Source: an uncultured Oscillospiraceae bacterium (GTDB lineage Bacteria > Bacillota > Clostridia > Oscillospirales > Oscillospiraceae). From it: a DNA stretch of 5,584 nucleotides. Where the stretch lies: contig CARXAY010000092.1 of NCBI GenBank assembly GCA_949093475.1, positions 1 through 5,584 of the forward strand. The letters run 5' to 3'. The number at the start of each line of letters is the position of its first letter. Within the stretch, counting starts at the first letter, position 1. Positions 1 through 5,553 of this stretch are shown here, piece after piece. The notes beneath the pieces were generated by a model. The model was not told where the DNA came from and did not search any database. It worked only from the letters and a program-made list of their open reading frames with translations. The position numbers and the translations under genes were made by a program.

Positions 1-1
1 G

Positions 2-1840
2 TTGTGTTTGCTGGCGGCGGTTTTTGTACTTCCGGCGGGGGCGGACAAGCCGGTGGACACCAAGGGCCTGACGGTGTTGTTCACCCACGACACCCACGAC
101 CACTTCACCCCCGACGCCAACGGCGTGGGGGGCTACACCCGGCTGGCTACCGCCCTCAAAAACGAGCGGGCTAAGGCAAATTGGCCCACCATCACCGTGG
201 ACGGCGGCGACTTTTCCATGGGGTCGCTCTTTCAGACCATCTACGCCACCGACGCCCCCGAGCTGCGGGCGCTGGGGCAGATGGGCTACGACGTGGTGAC
301 GCTGGGCAACCACGAGTTTGACTACCGCCAGAAGGGACTGGCGGAGATGCTGTACGCCGCCAAGCAGAGCGGCGATACGATCCCCGCCGTCGTTCAGGCC
401 AACTACACCACCCCCAAGGACGCCGCCGCGGGGCAAAATTTGACCGAAGCCTTTGTGAACTACCCCGTCACCCCGTACACCGTCATTGAGCGGGGCGACT
501 TGAAGATCGCCGTCTTTGGCGTGATGGGGGTGGATTCCGACGAGTGCGCCCCCATGTCGGGGATGGTCTACGAGCCAATGATCGACGCCGCCAAGGGGGT
601 GGTGAAGGAAATTCAGGAGAAGGAAGCCCCCGACTTCATCATCTGCCTCTCCCACGGCGGCACGGAGAAGGGCAAGGGGGAGGACTACGAACTGGCCAAG
701 GCCGTTTCCGGCATTGACCTCATCGTCTCCGGCCACACCCATACCACCTTGGAAGAACCTATCGTGGTCAATGGTACGCCCATCGTCTCCTGCGGGCCGT
801 ATACCCAGAATTTAGGGAGCATCACCCTGAAGAAGCTGGACGCCGAGGACGAGCAGTTTACCTTTGAGGACTACAAGCTCATTCCCATTGACGAAAGTAT
901 AAAGGCCGACCCGGACATGACCACGCTGGCGGAGGGATTCAAGCAAAAGGTGGATTCTTCCTATTTAAGCGATTACAATATGTCATATGACGGCGTTTTG
1001 ACCGTTTCGGAATCAGATTTCACCATTCCCCAGACCGGCGACTTCATTGGCGAGGCGTATCTGGAGACGGTGCGGAAGGTGGAGGGCTACTACGGCGAGC
1101 CGGTGGCCTTTGCCGTCGCCCCCGATGGGGTCATCCGGGGGACGCTGACCAAGGGGGAGGTCACCACCGCGCAGGCGTTTGATATTTTGTCCCTCGGCTC
1201 GGGGGCGGACGGCTCGCCGGGGTATCCGCTGGTGTCGGTGTACCTCACGGGGCGAGACCTGAAAAACGTCTTTGAGGTGGACGCCTCCATCTCCGCCCTC
1301 ATGCCCGCCGCCACCCTCTACGGCGCGGGATGCCAGTGGTTCTATAACCCCAACCGGATGTTTTTGGACAAGGTGACCGACGTCCACGTCTTTGGCGGCC
1401 GCGGAAGCGGTATGTATGGGACGCCGAAGGACGACAAGCTCTACCGGGTGGTGGCCGACCTCTACTCCGGGCAGATGCTGGCGGCGGTAAAGGAGAAGTC
1501 CTTCGGCCTGCTGTCCATTACCCCGCGGGACAAGGACGGCAACCCCATCACGGACTTTGAACAGCACATCATCCACGATTCTCAGGGCCGGGAGCTGAAG
1601 GCGTGGCAGGCGCTGGCCGACTATTTGAACGATCAGGAGAGCGTCGCGCCGGCGATGTCCCTTCACAAGATCGTCAAGCCCAGCCTGAACCCCATCGACC
1701 TCCTCATTCCCATGGGCGCGCCCACGGCGGTGGTGGTCATCTTGATCCTGCTGGTTCTTTTGGTGGTGGCGTTCCTCATCCGACGCGCCGTCCGCAAGGG
1801 CAAAGGAAAGGGGTATCATCCCTATACGGGGAAGAAGTGA
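2..1840 (+). CDS. Membrane-anchored 5'-nucleotidase/2',3'-cyclic phosphodiesterase-type metallophosphatase (5' end cut by window)
   Basis: The product is expected to hydrolyse nucleotides or related phosphate esters outside the cell with a two-metal centre, as in the UshA/YfkN family. Numbering from position 2, the metallophosphatase domain (about 22-280) shows the family signatures D30-x-H32, GGD 68-70, GNHEFD 102-107, SHGG 217-220 and GHTHT 244-248. A 5'-nucleotidase C-terminal substrate domain follows at about 335-545. Residues 573-593 form a strongly hydrophobic helix followed by an RR/K-rich tail, which should anchor the enzyme in the membrane with the catalytic part outside; no LPXTG sorting motif is seen. 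The frame is open to the window edge and begins inside a hydrophobic signal-peptide core (LLAAVFVL, then AGA). The basic n-region is missing, so the true start lies upstream and the TTG at 2 is probably not the start. The gene is GC-rich, unlike the next one. Family is secure; exact substrate is unknown. Confidence 0.93.
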   Translation: MCLLAAVFVLPAGADKPVDTKGLTVLFTHDTHDHFTPDANGVGGYTRLATALKNERAKANWPTITVDGGDFSMGSLFQTIYATDAPELRALGQMGYDVVTLGNHEFDYRQKGLAEMLYAAKQSGDTIPAVVQANYTTPKDAAAGQNLTEAFVNYPVTPYTVIERGDLKIAVFGVMGVDSDECAPMSGMVYEPMIDAAKGVVKEIQEKEAPDFIICLSHGGTEKGKGEDYELAKAVSGIDLIVSGHTHTTLEEPIVVNGTPIVSCGPYTQNLGSITLKKLDAEDEQFTFEDYKLIPIDESIKADPDMTTLAEGFKQKVDSSYLSDYNMSYDGVLTVSESDFTIPQTGDFIGEAYLETVRKVEGYYGEPVAFAVAPDGVIRGTLTKGEVTTAQAFDILSLGSGADGSPGYPLVSVYLTGRDLKNVFEVDASISALMPAATLYGAGCQWFYNPNRMFLDKVTDVHVFGGRGSGMYGTPKDDKLYRVVADLYSGQMLAAVKEKSFGLLSITPRDKDGNPITDFEQHIIHDSQGRELKAWQALADYLNDQESVAPAMSLHKIVKPSLNPIDLLIPMGAPTAVVVILILLVLLVVAFLIRRAVRKGKGKGYHPYTGKK

Positions 1841-1844
1841 AACT

Positions 1845-2408
1845 ATGCGGGAAGATATTTTGGAAAATTTACAGCATGAAATATATGATAGATGCCAAAA
1901 AGAAACGAATAAATTTGGAATGGGCTGCTATTATCACATTGTCGCAGTCGTTAACAATGCGAAAATTCTGGCAGAAAAGTACGGGGCAGATAAGGAAATT
2001 GTCATGATCGCGGCTTGGCTGCACGATATTGCTTCTATTACAGATCATAGTCTCTATGAACTTCACCATATCCATGGGGCAGAAATGGCATATTCTATTC
2101 TAAAGAGATATGGTTATGATGACGAAAAAATCTCGTTGGTGCAAAAATGCATCAGAAATCACAGAGGTAGTATTAGCTCGGAGAAAATCAGTCCTGAAGA
2201 ATTATGTGTTGCCGACGCTGACGCGATCTCACACTTTGATAGCGTGCCGAGCCTCTTGTATTTAGCCTACGTTCAAAAATGTATGGGAATTGAAGAGGGC
2301 AAGACATTTGTTAAAGACAAGTTGACGAGAAGTTTTCAAAAATTATCTACTGCAAGCAAAAAACACTATCAAGACAAATTTGAAAAAGTTATGGAAGTTT
2401 TGGGTTGA
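1845..2408 (+). CDS. HD-domain metal-dependent phosphohydrolase
   Basis: This is a 187-residue cytosolic protein of the HD superfamily, small hydrolases that usually act on nucleotides or other phosphate esters. The visible metal-binding pattern is H31, the H60-D61 doublet in AAWLHDIAS, a histidine group at H74/H75/H77, H106 in IRNHRG, and D124/D126 in VADADAISH. This fits a complete one-domain HD protein with no extra sensory or (p)ppGpp synthetase part. The ATG lies 4 nt after the metallophosphatase stop, with GGGGAAG at 1828-1834 as ribosome binding site inside the upstream gene, so translation is probably coupled. Base composition is roughly 35-40% GC by eye against more than 60% in both neighbours, and codons prefer A/T endings. 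That suggests separate acquisition. The substrate cannot be read from the sequence. Confidence 0.88.
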   Translation: MREDILENLQHEIYDRCQKETNKFGMGCYYHIVAVVNNAKILAEKYGADKEIVMIAAWLHDIASITDHSLYELHHIHGAEMAYSILKRYGYDDEKISLVQKCIRNHRGSISSEKISPEELCVADADAISHFDSVPSLLYLAYVQKCMGIEEGKTFVKDKLTRSFQKLSTASKKHYQDKFEKVMEVLG

Positions 2409-2443
2409 CAGCTTCTCTCCACTTTATCAGGGGTGCTTTTGTT

Positions 2444-2473
2444 GCATTTTGGACGACCCCTCCTGCATAGGTT
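2444..2473 (+). promoter_or_regulatory. Possible sporulation sigma-E promoter for the deacetylase gene
   Basis: GCATTTT (2444-2450) matches six of seven bases of the Bacillus sigma-E -35 consensus KMATATT. CATAGGTT (2466-2473) matches five of eight bases of the -10 consensus CATACAMT. The spacer is 15 nt, in the accepted 14-15 range. Transcription would start near 2480, about 23 nt before the ATG. This fits the sporulation role of PdaB-type proteins. The -10 match is weak, and no good sigma-A promoter is visible in the gap, so this is a tentative call. Confidence 0.38.
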
Positions 2474-2494
2474 TGACTAAAACCTGCGGGAGGG
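2458..2494 (+). promoter_or_regulatory. Hairpin that sequesters the ribosome binding site of the deacetylase gene
   Basis: The 5' arm 2458-2474 pairs with the 3' arm 2480-2494: ten base pairs (one G-U) between 2458-2467 and 2485-2494, a two-base bulge at 2468-2469, then five more pairs closing a five-base loop at 2475-2479. The 3' arm contains the only good Shine-Dalgarno sequence of the downstream gene (GGGAGGG, 2488-2494, nine nt or fewer from the ATG at 2503). No T-tract follows, so it does not look like an intrinsic terminator. In an mRNA that reads through from the HD gene, the ribosome binding site would be buried. The pairing is seen directly; the regulatory role is inferred. Confidence 0.6.
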
Positions 2495-2502
2495 ATGGTC
2501 AT

Positions 2503-3282
2503 ATGAGACGATTTTTTGCAAAAGGGCCGAAATTCTGGTGCATCCGGGGCAAGTATCTGGTGGCGCTGGGCTGCGTGGCGCTGGCGGCGGTGATGTTCAC
2601 GGTGGTGAACCACCCGGCCATCGTGGGCGCGGCGGCGGCCACGCGGGAGCTGCCCATCTACTGCGTGCAGCGGGATCAGAAGATGGCGTCGCTGAGCTTC
2701 GACGCGGCGTGGGGCAACGAGGACACCCAGCAGCTCATCGACATTTTGGCCAAGTACAACGTAAAAGTGACCTTTTTCGTGGTGGGGGACTGGGTGGATA
2801 AGTACCCCGAATCGGTCAAGGCCCTCCACGACGCGGGCCACGAGGTGATGAGCCACTCCGCCCACCACGACCACTTCAACGCCCTGTCCGCCGACCAGAT
2901 CGCGGCGGACTTGAAGCTCTCCTGCGACAAGATCGAGGGAGTGACGGGGGTGCGGCCCACTCTGTTCCGCCCGCCCTACGGCGAGTATGACGACCACGTC
3001 ATCACCACCACCCGCGCCGCGGGCTTAGAGCCCATCCAGTGGGACGTTGACTCGCTGGACTGGAAAGACCTCTCGGCGGCGGACATCACCAAGCGGGTGA
3101 CCTCCAAAGTCCAGCCGGGGTCGATTATCCTCTTCCACAACGCCGCCAAGCACACCCCCGAGGCGCTGCCCGGTATTCTGGAAAACCTCATCGGGCAGGG
3201 GTACACCCTCGTGCCCATCTCCGAGCTGATCTTGCCGGGGAGCTACACCATCGACCACACTGGAAGACAGTGTCCAGCGTAA
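2503..3282 (+). CDS. pdaB: PdaB-family sporulation polysaccharide deacetylase
   Basis: The product is a 259-residue NodB-type carbohydrate esterase 4 protein of the PdaB branch, which in Bacillus is needed to keep the spore cortex stable. An N-terminal basic stretch and one hydrophobic helix (about 18-34) indicate a signal anchor with the catalytic domain outside. Motifs in order are: SFDAAWG 65-71 (catalytic base D67; the usual second Asp is Ala), HSAHH 118-122 (metal ligands H118 and H122), RPPYG 156-160, DVDSLDW 181-187 and LFH with H212. The SFDAAWG form and the total length are typical of PdaB-like members and not of PgdA-type enzymes. ATG 2503 is chosen because GGGAGG sits 9 nt upstream and a basic n-region plus membrane helix follow. 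The frame stays open upstream to 2380, but that part overlaps the HD gene and looks non-coding. A strong terminator follows directly. The exact substrate and catalytic activity are inferred from the family. Confidence 0.88.
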   Translation: MRRFFAKGPKFWCIRGKYLVALGCVALAAVMFTVVNHPAIVGAAAATRELPIYCVQRDQKMASLSFDAAWGNEDTQQLIDILAKYNVKVTFFVVGDWVDKYPESVKALHDAGHEVMSHSAHHDHFNALSADQIAADLKLSCDKIEGVTGVRPTLFRPPYGEYDDHVITTTRAAGLEPIQWDVDSLDWKDLSAADITKRVTSKVQPGSIILFHNAAKHTPEALPGILENLIGQGYTLVPISELILPGSYTIDHTGRQCPA

Positions 3283-3319
3283 AAAAACAAGCCGGGGGAG
3301 ACCCTCGGCTTGCTTTTTT
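3281..3319 (+). terminator. Intrinsic terminator after pdaB
   Basis: An 11-bp stem (3288-3298 with 3302-3312, one G-U pair) closes a three-base AGA loop and is followed by C and six T's (3314-3319). A run of A's lies just before the stem and overlaps the pdaB stop codon, so the structure could also work on the opposite strand. It separates the left gene block from the ars operon. Confidence 0.93.
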
Positions 3320-3412
3320 GAAAAAATGCAAAAATAGCAAGTGTGTCCACATTTGCATTGCTTGCCGTTTCGTGCAGGACGTAAACGTTTCTAAAAAATT
3401 TGCAGCAGGCTA

Positions 3413-3441
3413 TTGACAAATAGGCTATCGGTGCATATACT
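3413..3441 (+). promoter_or_regulatory. Sigma-A promoter of the arsR operon
   Basis: TTGACA (3413-3418) is a perfect -35 box, followed by a 17-nt spacer and TATACT (3436-3441), five of six bases of the -10 consensus. The expected start is near 3448, at the left edge of the ATCAA-N6-TTGAT operator. The rest of the gap 3320-3412 holds no gene or other convincing signal. Confidence 0.9.
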
Positions 3442-3447
3442 ATTTAT

Positions 3448-3463
3448 ATCAAAACTTTTTGAT
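3448..3463 (+). promoter_or_regulatory. ArsR operator 1 (ATCAA-N6-TTGAT) at the transcription start
   Basis: ATCAAAACTTTTTGAT is an inverted repeat with seven-base arms around two central bases. It covers the expected transcription start, 6 nt after the -10 box and 13 nt before the arsR start codon. Interrupted ATCAA/TTGAT palindromes of this kind are typical ArsR/SmtB family binding sites. The same ATCAA-N6-TTGAT framework occurs again at 3832-3847, which supports a shared regulator. Autorepression by ArsR, relieved by metalloid, is the natural reading. Confidence 0.8.
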
Positions 3464-3476
3464 GTGAGGTGAACGC

Positions 3477-3791
3477 ATGAGGGCTTTCCAAGAAAGTGCA
3501 AGGGTATTTAAGGCCCTGTGCGACCCAAAGCGCCTTGCCATTTTGGAGCAACTACGCAGTGGCGAGAGATGTGCCTGTGTTCTGCAAGAGCCAATGGATT
3601 TAACACAGTCGGGGCTATCTTATCACATGAAAATTCTGTGTGATTCCGGGCTTGTAGTGAGCCGTCAAGAGGGTAAATGGACGCATTACCGTTTGAGCGA
3701 GACTGGCAGGAATGAAGCAGTGGAGCTACTGCTGGCTCTCACCACACCGGACACAGAGCAGGCGTGTGGATGCCCCTCATGTGATAGATAA
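3477..3791 (+). CDS. arsR: ArsR/SmtB-family metalloid-responsive repressor
   Basis: This is a 104-residue winged-helix repressor of standard ArsR length. The helix-turn-helix spans about 38-60 (DLTQSGLSYHMKILCDSGLV), with a wing at about 65-73 (EGKWTHYRL). The arsenic-site region reads GERCACVLQ, with C32 and C34 forming the CxC pair of the classical ELCVCDL-type site; the third cysteine found at position 37 in E. coli ArsR is absent. Additional cysteines C97, C99 and C102 sit in a CGCPSC tail and might complete or add a thiol site. The start has GAGGTG just upstream. It is first in the operon and should repress at the two palindromes at 3448-3463 and 3832-3847. Arsenicals are the most likely inducers given the permease, but antimonite or another thiophilic metal is not excluded. 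Confidence 0.93.
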   Translation: MRAFQESARVFKALCDPKRLAILEQLRSGERCACVLQEPMDLTQSGLSYHMKILCDSGLVVSRQEGKWTHYRLSETGRNEAVELLLALTTPDTEQACGCPSCDR

Positions 3792-3820
3792 ACGCCATCG
3801 TAATAAGATGGCGTTTATCT
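3786..3820 (+). other. Perfect 14-bp hairpin at the arsR-permease junction
   Basis: AGATAAACGCCATC (3786-3799) pairs perfectly with GATGGCGTTTATCT (3807-3820) around the seven-base loop GTAATAA. The 5' arm includes the arsR stop codon. There is no T-tract beyond the stem, so it is not a classical terminator. It may act as a partial attenuator or as an mRNA-stabilising or processing element that sets the ratio of repressor to permease. The structure is seen directly; its function is inferred. Confidence 0.75.
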
Positions 3821-3831
3821 CGGCACTAAAC

Positions 3832-3847
3832 ATCAAAATTTCTTGAT
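3832..3847 (+). promoter_or_regulatory. ArsR operator 2 upstream of the permease gene
   Basis: ATCAAAATTTCTTGAT repeats the ATCAA-N6-TTGAT frame of the operator at the arsR promoter. It ends 34 nt before the permease ATG. I see no convincing -35/-10 pair in the arsR-permease gap, so this site might be a roadblock or looping partner for the first operator, or mark an unrecognised second promoter. Confidence 0.65.
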
Positions 3848-3881
3848 ATGTTGTCCAACAAATTGAAAGCGAGGTTTCTCT

Positions 3882-4883
3882 ATGGGCGTATGGCAATTTA
3901 TCCAAGACCAAGTGTTAGGCATGAAATGGCTGAATGAACTGATTGGCAAGGGTCTTTCCATGCTGGGACTGGATGTGGGAGAACGCATCGGAGGGAGCAT
4001 CCAGTTTTTCCTCTACGATGTGCTGAAAATCACGGTTCTGCTCTGCTTTTTGATTTTTGTGATTTCCTACATTCAAAGCTACTTTCCGCCGGAGCGCAGC
4101 AAGCGGATATTGGGCCGCTTCCACGGTGTCGTTGCTAATATCATATCTGCCCTACTGGGAACAGTGACACCGTTCTGCTCCTGTTCGTCCATTCCGCTGT
4201 TTATTGGCTTTACCAGTGCCGGACTGCCGCTGGGGGTGACATTCTCTTTCCTGATTTCCTCTCCTATGGTAGATTTAGGAAGTCTTATCCTCTTGATGAG
4301 TGTTTTTGGTGCGAAGGTCGCTATCGTCTATGTAGTGGTCGGTCTGGTGATTGCTGTGATAGGCGGCACTCTAATTGAGAAACTTCACATGGAGCCGTAT
4401 GTGGAAGAATTTATCCGCAACGCTGGCGGCGTGGATATAGAGTCCCCGACGCTGACAAAGCGGGAGCGTGTTCAGTTTGCCAAGGAACAAGTTGTTTCCA
4501 CACTCAAGAAAGTATTTCCCTACATCTTGATTGGCGTCGGTATTGGCGCACTCATTCACAACTGGATACCCGAAAGTTGGATCGAATCGGTGTTGGGCGG
4601 CAACAATCCCTTTGGTGTTATCCTTGCTACGCTGGTAGGCGTCCCCATGTATGCGGACATTTTCGGTACAATTCCAGTGGCGGAGGCCCTGCTTTTCAAG
4701 GGCGCACAGCTCGGCACGATTTTGTCTTTTATGATGGCCGTCACCACATTGAGTTTGCCGTCAATGATTATGCTCCGCAAAGCTGTAAAACCCAAACTGT
4801 TGGCGCTGTTCATTGGCATTTGCACCATTGGCATCATCATTGTGGGTTACTTATTCAATGCGTTCCAATTCTTGCTCATTTAG
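3882..4883 (+). CDS. arsP: ArsP-type permease (DUF318 family), organoarsenical/metalloid efflux
   Basis: The 333-residue product is a polytopic inner-membrane transporter of the permease family that includes Campylobacter ArsP, an exporter of trivalent organoarsenicals such as methylarsenite and reduced roxarsone. About eight hydrophobic segments can be drawn, near 45-66, 82-97, 103-125, 126-140, 143-162, 212-228, 245-270 and 276-325 (the last probably two helices). The family hallmark TPFCSCSSIP is at 96-105, with C99 and C101 as likely metalloid-thiol ligands. A long cytosolic loop lies at about 165-210. Length is close to known ArsP proteins. GCGAGG at 3869-3874 precedes the ATG by 7 nt. 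It sits behind arsR and a second ArsR operator, which fits arsenical export, but this family is broad and the true substrate may be another metal or metalloid. Confidence 0.87.
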   Translation: MGVWQFIQDQVLGMKWLNELIGKGLSMLGLDVGERIGGSIQFFLYDVLKITVLLCFLIFVISYIQSYFPPERSKRILGRFHGVVANIISALLGTVTPFCSCSSIPLFIGFTSAGLPLGVTFSFLISSPMVDLGSLILLMSVFGAKVAIVYVVVGLVIAVIGGTLIEKLHMEPYVEEFIRNAGGVDIESPTLTKRERVQFAKEQVVSTLKKVFPYILIGVGIGALIHNWIPESWIESVLGGNNPFGVILATLVGVPMYADIFGTIPVAEALLFKGAQLGTILSFMMAVTTLSLPSMIMLRKAVKPKLLALFIGICTIGIIIVGYLFNAFQFLLI

Positions 4884-4896
4884 GGGGAGATAGAAA

Positions 4897-5064
4897 ATGA
4901 ACTGTCCAAATGTAAAAGGATGTATCTGCCCAAAACTCACTTGTCCAAATCATGGACGGTGCTGTGCTTGTGTCATTAAGCACCGGACGACAGACAGCCT
5001 ACATTATTGTCTGTTCCCTGACAATGGCGGAGACAAAAGCAACCACAACACTATGAGGTTTTGA
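4897..5064 (+). CDS. Small cysteine-rich protein (55 aa, eight Cys) in the ars operon
   Basis: This short frame starts 13 nt after the permease stop, with AGGGGGA at 4882-4888 as a well-placed ribosome binding site, and ends 39 nt before the next gene. The 55-residue product has cysteines at 3, 9, 11, 16, 22, 23, 25 and 38, arranged as CPNVKGCIC, then CPNHGRCCAC, then HYC. The two CPN units look like an internal duplication. It has no signal peptide or membrane helix. The CPxHGxCCxC-type core resembles small uncharacterised cysteine-rich proteins recalled from Clostridia (DUF6485-like), but I cannot confirm the family. Binding zinc, iron or a thiophilic metalloid is plausible from the cysteine density and gene context. 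That is inference. Confidence 0.72.
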   Translation: MNCPNVKGCICPKLTCPNHGRCCACVIKHRTTDSLHYCLFPDNGGDKSNHNTMRF

Positions 5065-5103
5065 AAAAACGCTTTGAGAGCGAATAATATGGAGGTGTCC
5101 GTT

Positions 5104-5445
5104 ATGTTGATTTTTGGAAAGAAAAAAGAGAAAACAAAAACCTGCTGCTGCGGAAGCTGTAGCCCGGAAGCAATGGCGAAGGCGGAAGCGGCAAAAACCT
5201 CTGCCGGGGTCAAAGTGTTGGGGGCTGGCTGTGCTAAATGTAAAGCTCTGGAGGATGCCGTTCAAGCCGCCCTATCGGAGTTGGGAATGGATACGTCCAT
5301 CGACCATGTAACGGACTTTACACAGATCGCCGCATATGGGGTTATGACTACCCCTGCGCTGGTGGTAGACGGGAAAGTCGTGTCTTATGGCAAGGTGTTA
5401 AAAAAGGAAGAGGCTAAAGCTATTATTGCAGATGCAAGGAGGTAA
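5104..5445 (+). CDS. Thioredoxin-fold redox-active disulfide protein with N-terminal Cys cluster
   Basis: The 113-residue product has two parts. Residues 36-113 form a small thioredoxin-fold domain of the redox-active disulfide protein 2 type: a first strand VKVLGAG, the active-site C43-A-K-C46, and the cis-proline loop TTPALVVDG with P84. Residues 1-35 are an extra leader with a lysine-rich start and a cysteine cluster at C14, C15, C16 and C19 (CCCGSC). No export signal is visible, so it should act in the cytosol, possibly as a thiol reductant or metalloid carrier serving the permease. ATG 5104 is chosen because GGAGGTG (5091-5097) lies 6 nt upstream; an in-frame TTG at 5074 lacks such a site and would put the ribosome binding site inside the gene. 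It is the last gene of the operon. The fold is clear; its partner and substrate are inferred from context. Confidence 0.88.
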   Translation: MLIFGKKKEKTKTCCCGSCSPEAMAKAEAAKTSAGVKVLGAGCAKCKALEDAVQAALSELGMDTSIDHVTDFTQIAAYGVMTTPALVVDGKVVSYGKVLKKEEAKAIIADARR

Positions 5446-5460
5446 CGCAAGGACAAGGAG

Positions 5461-5521
5461 ACAAGGGGACGGTTCTCCTGTCGGATAGTTCCCGACAGAG
5501 AAAACCGTCCCTCAGTCTTGT
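5461..5521. repeat. REP-like palindromic repeat / structured intergenic element
   Basis: Nested inverted repeats are visible. GGGACGGTT (5466-5474) pairs with AACCGTCCC (5503-5511). Inside it CTGTCGG (5478-5484) pairs with CCGACAG (5492-5498) around a seven-base loop. Outside, ACAAG (5461-5465) can pair with CTTGT (5517-5521) across a small bulge. The GGGGACGGTTCTC...GTC wording resembles dispersed palindromes recalled from many Clostridia, some near REP-associated (RAYT) transposase genes. It lies 15 nt after the thioredoxin-like stop and lacks a T-tract, but could still stabilise the 3' end of the ars mRNA. Only one copy is in this window, so repetition in the genome is not shown here. Confidence 0.6.
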
Positions 5522-5553
5522 TGCCACGTGCCCTACATATTTTGGATTCCCTC

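Noticed and set aside
1013..1819. Long open frame of 268 codons on the minus strand
   Set aside because: It lies wholly antisense to the metallophosphatase. Its translation is rich in R, H, G and V with no recognisable domain, as expected for the shadow of a GC-rich gene.
2405..2410. TTGACA overlapping the HD gene stop as a sigma-A -35 box
   Set aside because: No -10-like hexamer lies 16-18 nt downstream; the sequence there is GC-rich.
2380..2502. N-terminal extension of pdaB by 41 residues
   Set aside because: It would overlap the HD gene and run through the hairpin. The ATG at 2503 has a strong ribosome binding site and gives the normal signal-anchor start.
2389..2997. Open frame of 202 codons on the minus strand
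   Set aside because: Antisense to pdaB, low-complexity R/H/V composition, no domain and no ribosome binding site; a GC-rich shadow.
3257..3273. Six-bp inverted repeat at the 3' end of pdaB
   Set aside because: Inside coding sequence and weak next to the clear terminator that follows at 3288-3319.
3337..3356. Eight-bp hairpin in the gap after the pdaB terminator
   Set aside because: Short, contains a G-U pair, has no T-tract and no nearby gene element to regulate; likely chance.
5074..5103. Upstream TTG start for the thioredoxin-fold gene
   Set aside because: No ribosome binding site before it, and it would place the strong GGAGGTG site inside the coding region.
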